Shown here: positions 15,949 through 17,223 of the stretch, in pieces
Numbering within the stretch: position 1 is the first letter of the stretch
How the letters are laid out: every line of letters starts with the position of its first letter
Assembly: GCA_016744555.1 (NCBI GenBank)
Contig: JADGED010000028.1
Coordinates: forward strand, 1 to 17,223
Direction: 5' to 3'
Source: Desulfuromonadaceae bacterium
Lineage (GTDB): Bacteria; Desulfobacterota; Desulfuromonadia; Desulfuromonadales; Geopsychrobacteraceae
DNA length: 17,223 bases
Position numbers and translations under genes: made by a program
The notes under the pieces: model-generated
The model's input: the letters and a program-made list of their open reading frames with translations, nothing else
The model's database searches: none
What the model was told of the DNA's origin: nothing

Positions 15949-15970
15949 GCGAGAAAGACTTCTTATGCGC

Positions 15971-15999
15971 TTGAACTTGAAGATGATTCGTGGCATTAT
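15971..15999 (+). promoter_or_regulatory. Candidate promoter of the kinase-like/BON gene
   Basis: TTGAAC (15971-15976), a 17-base spacer and CATTAT (15994-15999) preceded by TG-G form a modest extended -10 promoter. It is divergent from the methyltransferase promoter in the 173-base gap and would give a leader of about 50 bases. Confidence 0.35.
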
Positions 16000-16055
16000 C
16001 TTTCGCTGAACATAAAGCAACAATTAATCCTACATTTAATGCTGGAGAGAGTTTT

Positions 16056-16862
16056 ATGGCAATCATCACCTTTTCTCGCGAAATGGGTAGCGGTGGCATC
16101 CCAATTGTACATCAAGTGGCAGAGGAACTGGGCTACACCCTCGTTGATGGAGACATCATCAAAAATGCTGCTAAAGACCATGATCTATCGCAAGAAGCAT
16201 TGCAACAGATTGATGAAAAACCTCCAGCATTCGTGGAAGACCTCGATCGACAAATAGAGCTTGGAATGTGCCGTATCCAATTAATAGTTCTGGAACAAGC
16301 ACTCAAAGGTGATGTCGTTATTTATGGCCGTGGTGGACAAGATCTGTTGCCAAACATTTCTAGTGTTCTCCGCGTGCGTGTTATCGCCCCCTTTGAAGAA
16401 CGGGTCGAACGTTGGGCACAGCGGGAATGGATTGATCCCGAACTAGCCCGATCGTTGGTCCGAAAAAGCGATCAACAACGTGCTGGATTCATCAAATACT
16501 ATTTTGATCGTGATTGGAACGACCCGATTGAATACGACATGATGATTAACACAACCAGAATGTCGGAAAGAATGGCGGTAAAACTAATCAAGCAAGCGGT
16601 AGACTCACCTTGTCTTGCCGAAAAAGCTGCCACTTGTAATGATAAAATCAAAGACCTAATTATTCAGAAAAAAATTCAAATTGCTCGACTCGATGATCAA
16701 CGAATCAAAGACATCTGGTTTAATATTGAGGTAAAAGATAGCTGCGTTGTCCTTTCGGGGCACGTGTACAGTGAAGCAGAAAGAGCTGCCGCAATTGACA
16801 TTGCTGAAAAAGTTGAATGGGTTGACACTGTGACCGACAACCTCAAAGTTGTTAACTACTAA
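16056..16862 (+). CDS. Cytidylate-kinase-like protein fused to a BON domain
   Basis: A 268-residue protein of two parts. Residues 1-190 are a cytidylate-kinase-like P-loop domain: MAIITFSREMGSGG (nucleotide-binding loop at 7-14), DGDII, VVIYGRGGQDLL at 88-98, RVRVIAPFEERVERW at 106-120 and a lid-like segment with DQQRAGFIKYYF. It is not the canonical Cmk; family substrates are unknown. Residues 196-266 form a BON domain (VVLSGHVYSEAER, AEKVEWVDTVTDNLKV), a fold usually found in envelope proteins and thought to bind phospholipid or other ligands. No signal peptide is present, so the protein is probably cytoplasmic. The frame is open back to GTG 15990, but GGAG eight bases before ATG 16056 and the domain start decide for 16056. 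Confidence 0.85.
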   Translation: MAIITFSREMGSGGIPIVHQVAEELGYTLVDGDIIKNAAKDHDLSQEALQQIDEKPPAFVEDLDRQIELGMCRIQLIVLEQALKGDVVIYGRGGQDLLPNISSVLRVRVIAPFEERVERWAQREWIDPELARSLVRKSDQQRAGFIKYYFDRDWNDPIEYDMMINTTRMSERMAVKLIKQAVDSPCLAEKAATCNDKIKDLIIQKKIQIARLDDQRIKDIWFNIEVKDSCVVLSGHVYSEAERAAAIDIAEKVEWVDTVTDNLKVVNY

Positions 16863-16900
16863 GTCGGATTTATTTACCTATATATAGAAATACAACATAG

Positions 16901-16921
16901 CGCCGGTAATACCGGCGTTTT
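16901..16921 (+). terminator. Rho-independent terminator after the kinase-like gene
   Basis: A seven-base-pair GC-rich stem CGCCGGT / ACCGGCG with an AAT loop, followed by TTTTGTTT. It ends the kinase-like/BON transcript 39 bases after its stop and lies just before yebC. Confidence 0.85.
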
Positions 16922-16956
16922 GTTTAACCATCAGATTTATTCAAGGAGCAAAACCA

Positions 16957-17223
16957 ATGGCTGGACACAGTAAATGGGCCAACATCAAACACCGCAAAGG
17001 TGCTCAAGATGCTAAGCGGGGAAAAATATTCACCAAACTTATTAAAGAAGTTACCGTCGCTGCAAGGATTGGTGGTGCGGACTTAGAATCTAATGCGCGC
17101 TTACGCTTGGCGGTAGACAAAGCTAAACAAGCGAATATGCCAAAAGACAACATCGAACGCGGCATCAAAAAAGGAACTGGAGATCTTGACGGTGTCACCT
17201 ACGAAGAGGATACCTTTGAAGGC
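16957..17223 (+). CDS. yebC: YebC/PmpR-family protein, 5' part
   Basis: The first 89 codons of a gene that runs off the right edge. [19 protein letters not shown] is the near-invariant YebC/TACO1 opening, and the following lysine-rich helical domain with [23 protein letters not shown] and the start of domain 2 agree. Full-length members are about 240-250 residues. The family has been described as DNA-binding regulators and, more recently, as helping ribosomes through difficult sequences such as proline runs. AAGGAG ends eight bases before the ATG. The 39 bases between the preceding terminator and the ATG leave little room for a promoter, so some transcription may read through. In many bacteria ruvC follows; that cannot be seen here. 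Confidence 0.95.
   Translation, partial: MAGHSKWANIKHRKGAQDAKRGKIFTKLIKEVTVAARIGGADLESNARLRLAVDKAKQANMPKDNIERGIKKGTGDLDGVTYEEDTFEG

Noticed and set aside
1..17223. CRISPR array, tRNA, rRNA, insertion sequence or toxin-antitoxin pair
   Set aside because: Searched by eye on both strands; no regularly spaced repeats, cloverleaf sequences, transposase motifs or small paired genes were found.

Overview
The window looks like an ordinary chromosomal segment of a Gram-negative, probably anaerobic, deltaproteobacterium of the Desulfuromonadales/Geobacterales type. This is inferred from the gene mix: an MSHA-like assembly locus with a lipoprotein secretin, a DUF362 protein carrying a two-cluster ferredoxin tail, a short NifU-type protein, and a cytidylate-kinase-like/BON fusion beside yebC. 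G+C looks like the low forties by eye. No phage, IS, CRISPR, tRNA or rRNA was seen, and no gene-free gap exceeds 300 bases.

Region 1 (about 1-9870, all minus strand) is a compact nine-gene envelope-machine operon in the mshI-I-J-K-L-M-N-E-G order of the Vibrio MSHA pilus locus. It encodes a PilM-, PilN-, PilO- and PilP-like alignment complex, a secretin lipoprotein, an ExeA-type ATPase, a TPR protein, the assembly ATPase and the inner-membrane platform protein. The ATPase has two copies of the 24-residue c-di-GMP-binding MshEN motif separated by five residues. The first gene seems to lack a conventional start beside its ribosome binding site; a CTG fits best. Beyond mshG the DNA drops to about 27% G+C and an unrecognised partial ORF runs off the left edge. 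No pilin or pseudopilin gene is visible.

Region 2 (about 9870-11560, minus strand) holds a typical 2-Cys peroxiredoxin with its own terminator, a good sigma70-type promoter and a Fur/PerR-like palindrome at the -35. Upstream of it is a XerC/D-type tyrosine recombinase with all catalytic residues.

Region 3 (about 11640-14374, plus strand) holds a membrane-anchored alpha/beta-hydrolase (lipase-like), a closely coupled DUF362/ferredoxin protein and a small YcxB-like membrane protein. It ends in a bidirectional terminator shared with the convergent nifU-like gene.

Region 4 (14400-17223): the minus-strand nifU-like gene has a promoter overlapping an IscR type-1-like half-site. Next is a MidA/NDUFAF7-family methyltransferase with a near-consensus promoter, divergent from a plus-strand cytidylate-kinase-like/BON fusion with terminator. 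The 5' end of yebC is cut by the right edge.

The most testable points are c-di-GMP control of the assembly ATPase, the CTG start, the IscR-like site, the Fur/PerR-like site and the kinase-BON fusion. None of these shows a wholly new system; the locus reads as a variant of a known pilus/type II secretion family.
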